From Chlamydiia bacterium (GTDB lineage: Bacteria; Chlamydiota; Chlamydiia; Chlamydiales; FEN-1388): a stretch of DNA of 6,385 nt. The stretch covers positions 1 through 6,385 of the forward strand of contig JAHFTM010000109.1 in the NCBI GenBank assembly GCA_023269335.1, given 5' to 3'. The notes beneath the pieces are model-generated. The model did no database searches. It had not been told where the DNA came from and was given only the letters and a program-made list of their open reading frames with translations. Made by a program: the position numbers and the translations under genes. Positions within the stretch are counted from its first letter, which is position 1. Each line of letters opens with the position of its first letter. Below are positions 6,080 to 6,385 of this stretch, piece after piece.

Positions 6080-6385
6080 TCATTTTTTAGTCAGATGAAA
6101 GAGCCGCTCTACATTTGGATAAGCGCCCTGCTGTTTGCAGCTTGCTACCCAAAAAGCAAGGTAAAGCTTAAACTCCTCGAGATCATTCGTACGAAAACCT
6201 GTAAATCCAGGAACATTTACATCTTGAATTTCGTATGGGGGTGCAAGAGAACAATAAATCGCATGCACCGGAGGGCCAAGGAAAAAAATCATATTGCCTC
6301 CTTTTGATGTATCGATCAGCTGCTCAATCGCTTGTTCATTTAACTCATCCAAGAACTGATCGAGCGGTTTTATTGGAGTCGTTTT
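6080..6385 (-). CDS. Hypothetical protein, C-terminal fragment (5' end outside window)
   Basis: The minus-strand frame stays open from the right edge to TGA (6082-6080), giving 101 visible residues. A TTG at 6352 could be read as a start, but the frame continues upstream without a stop through KTTPIKPLDQF to the edge and no ATG or Shine-Dalgarno supports that site. The gene is therefore best treated as truncated by the window. The visible part begins with an acidic helical stretch (LDELNEQAIEQLID). It continues through GGNMIFFLGPP and a Pro/Gly-rich segment (PPYEIQDVNVPGFTGF), then a likely amphipathic helix (EEFKLYLAFWVASCKQQ), and ends in lysines. I do not recognise the family. There is no signal peptide or transmembrane segment in the visible part. 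It looks coding because the composition is balanced, the frame does not overlap recD2, and it ends just beyond a likely shared terminator. The function is unknown. Confidence 0.65.
   Translation of the reverse strand, partial: KTTPIKPLDQFLDELNEQAIEQLIDTSKGGNMIFFLGPPVHAIYCSLAPPYEIQDVNVPGFTGFRTNDLEEFKLYLAFWVASCKQQGAYPNVERLFHLTKK

Noticed and set aside
6020..6307. 95-codon plus-strand open frame spanning the recD2 end and the right-edge gene
   Set aside because: It overlaps the recD2 C-terminus out of frame, crosses the hairpin, and is antisense to the more protein-like frame on the minus strand.
6080..6352. Right-edge gene as a complete 90-residue protein starting at TTG 6352
   Set aside because: The frame continues without a stop to the window edge and there is no Shine-Dalgarno at the TTG, so a truncated longer gene is more likely.

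Overview
The window is a stretch of bacterial chromosome carrying three complete housekeeping nucleic-acid enzymes, flanked by two genes cut by the window edges. From left to right: the C-terminal 140 codons of an AAA-ATPase/DUF4143-type protein (+, 1-423); a complete DEAD-box RNA helicase of the RhlE type (+, 544-1818); a complete DNA primase DnaG (-, 1852-3651); a 249-bp divergent intergenic region; a complete RecD2-type 5'-3' DNA helicase (+, 3901-6039); and the C-terminal 101 codons of an unrecognised protein (-, 6080-6385).

The likely source is a member of the phylum Chlamydiota, probably an amoeba-associated 'environmental' chlamydia rather than a pathogenic Chlamydia species. This rests mainly on DnaG. 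Its TOPRIM glutamate motif reads VEGQLDAL where most bacteria have VEGYMDV, it is followed by AGQGTAF, and its zinc-finger segment reads YHCFGCGAHGDAIAFLMQHL. All of these match chlamydial primases as I remember them. A DUF4143 ATPase and a RhlE helicase are unusual in the reduced genomes of pathogenic Chlamydia. The assignment is an inference from remembered sequences, not from a search.

rhlE and dnaG converge with a 33-bp gap that can fold as a bidirectional terminator. dnaG and recD2 diverge from a 249-bp region that holds a ~32-bp imperfect direct repeat, one copy near each start codon, plus a T-rich stretch and short palindromes. recD2 and the right-edge gene converge with a 40-bp gap holding a perfect 8-bp-stem hairpin. 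No two complete genes lie in the same direction next to each other, so each probably has its own promoter and there is no multi-gene operon inside the window. The exception could be rhlE, which follows the DUF4143 gene on the same strand after 120 AT-rich bases.

Functionally the set is replication, repair and RNA metabolism: DnaG primes lagging-strand synthesis with DnaB, RecD2 unwinds DNA 5'-3' in repair or fork rescue, and RhlE remodels RNA. I saw no CRISPR array, tRNA, rRNA, insertion sequence, prophage or toxin gene, and no convincing new multi-gene system. The most interesting unexplained signals are non-coding: the direct repeat between dnaG and recD2, a possible leaderless start for recD2, and a possible Shine-Dalgarno-masking hairpin before rhlE.
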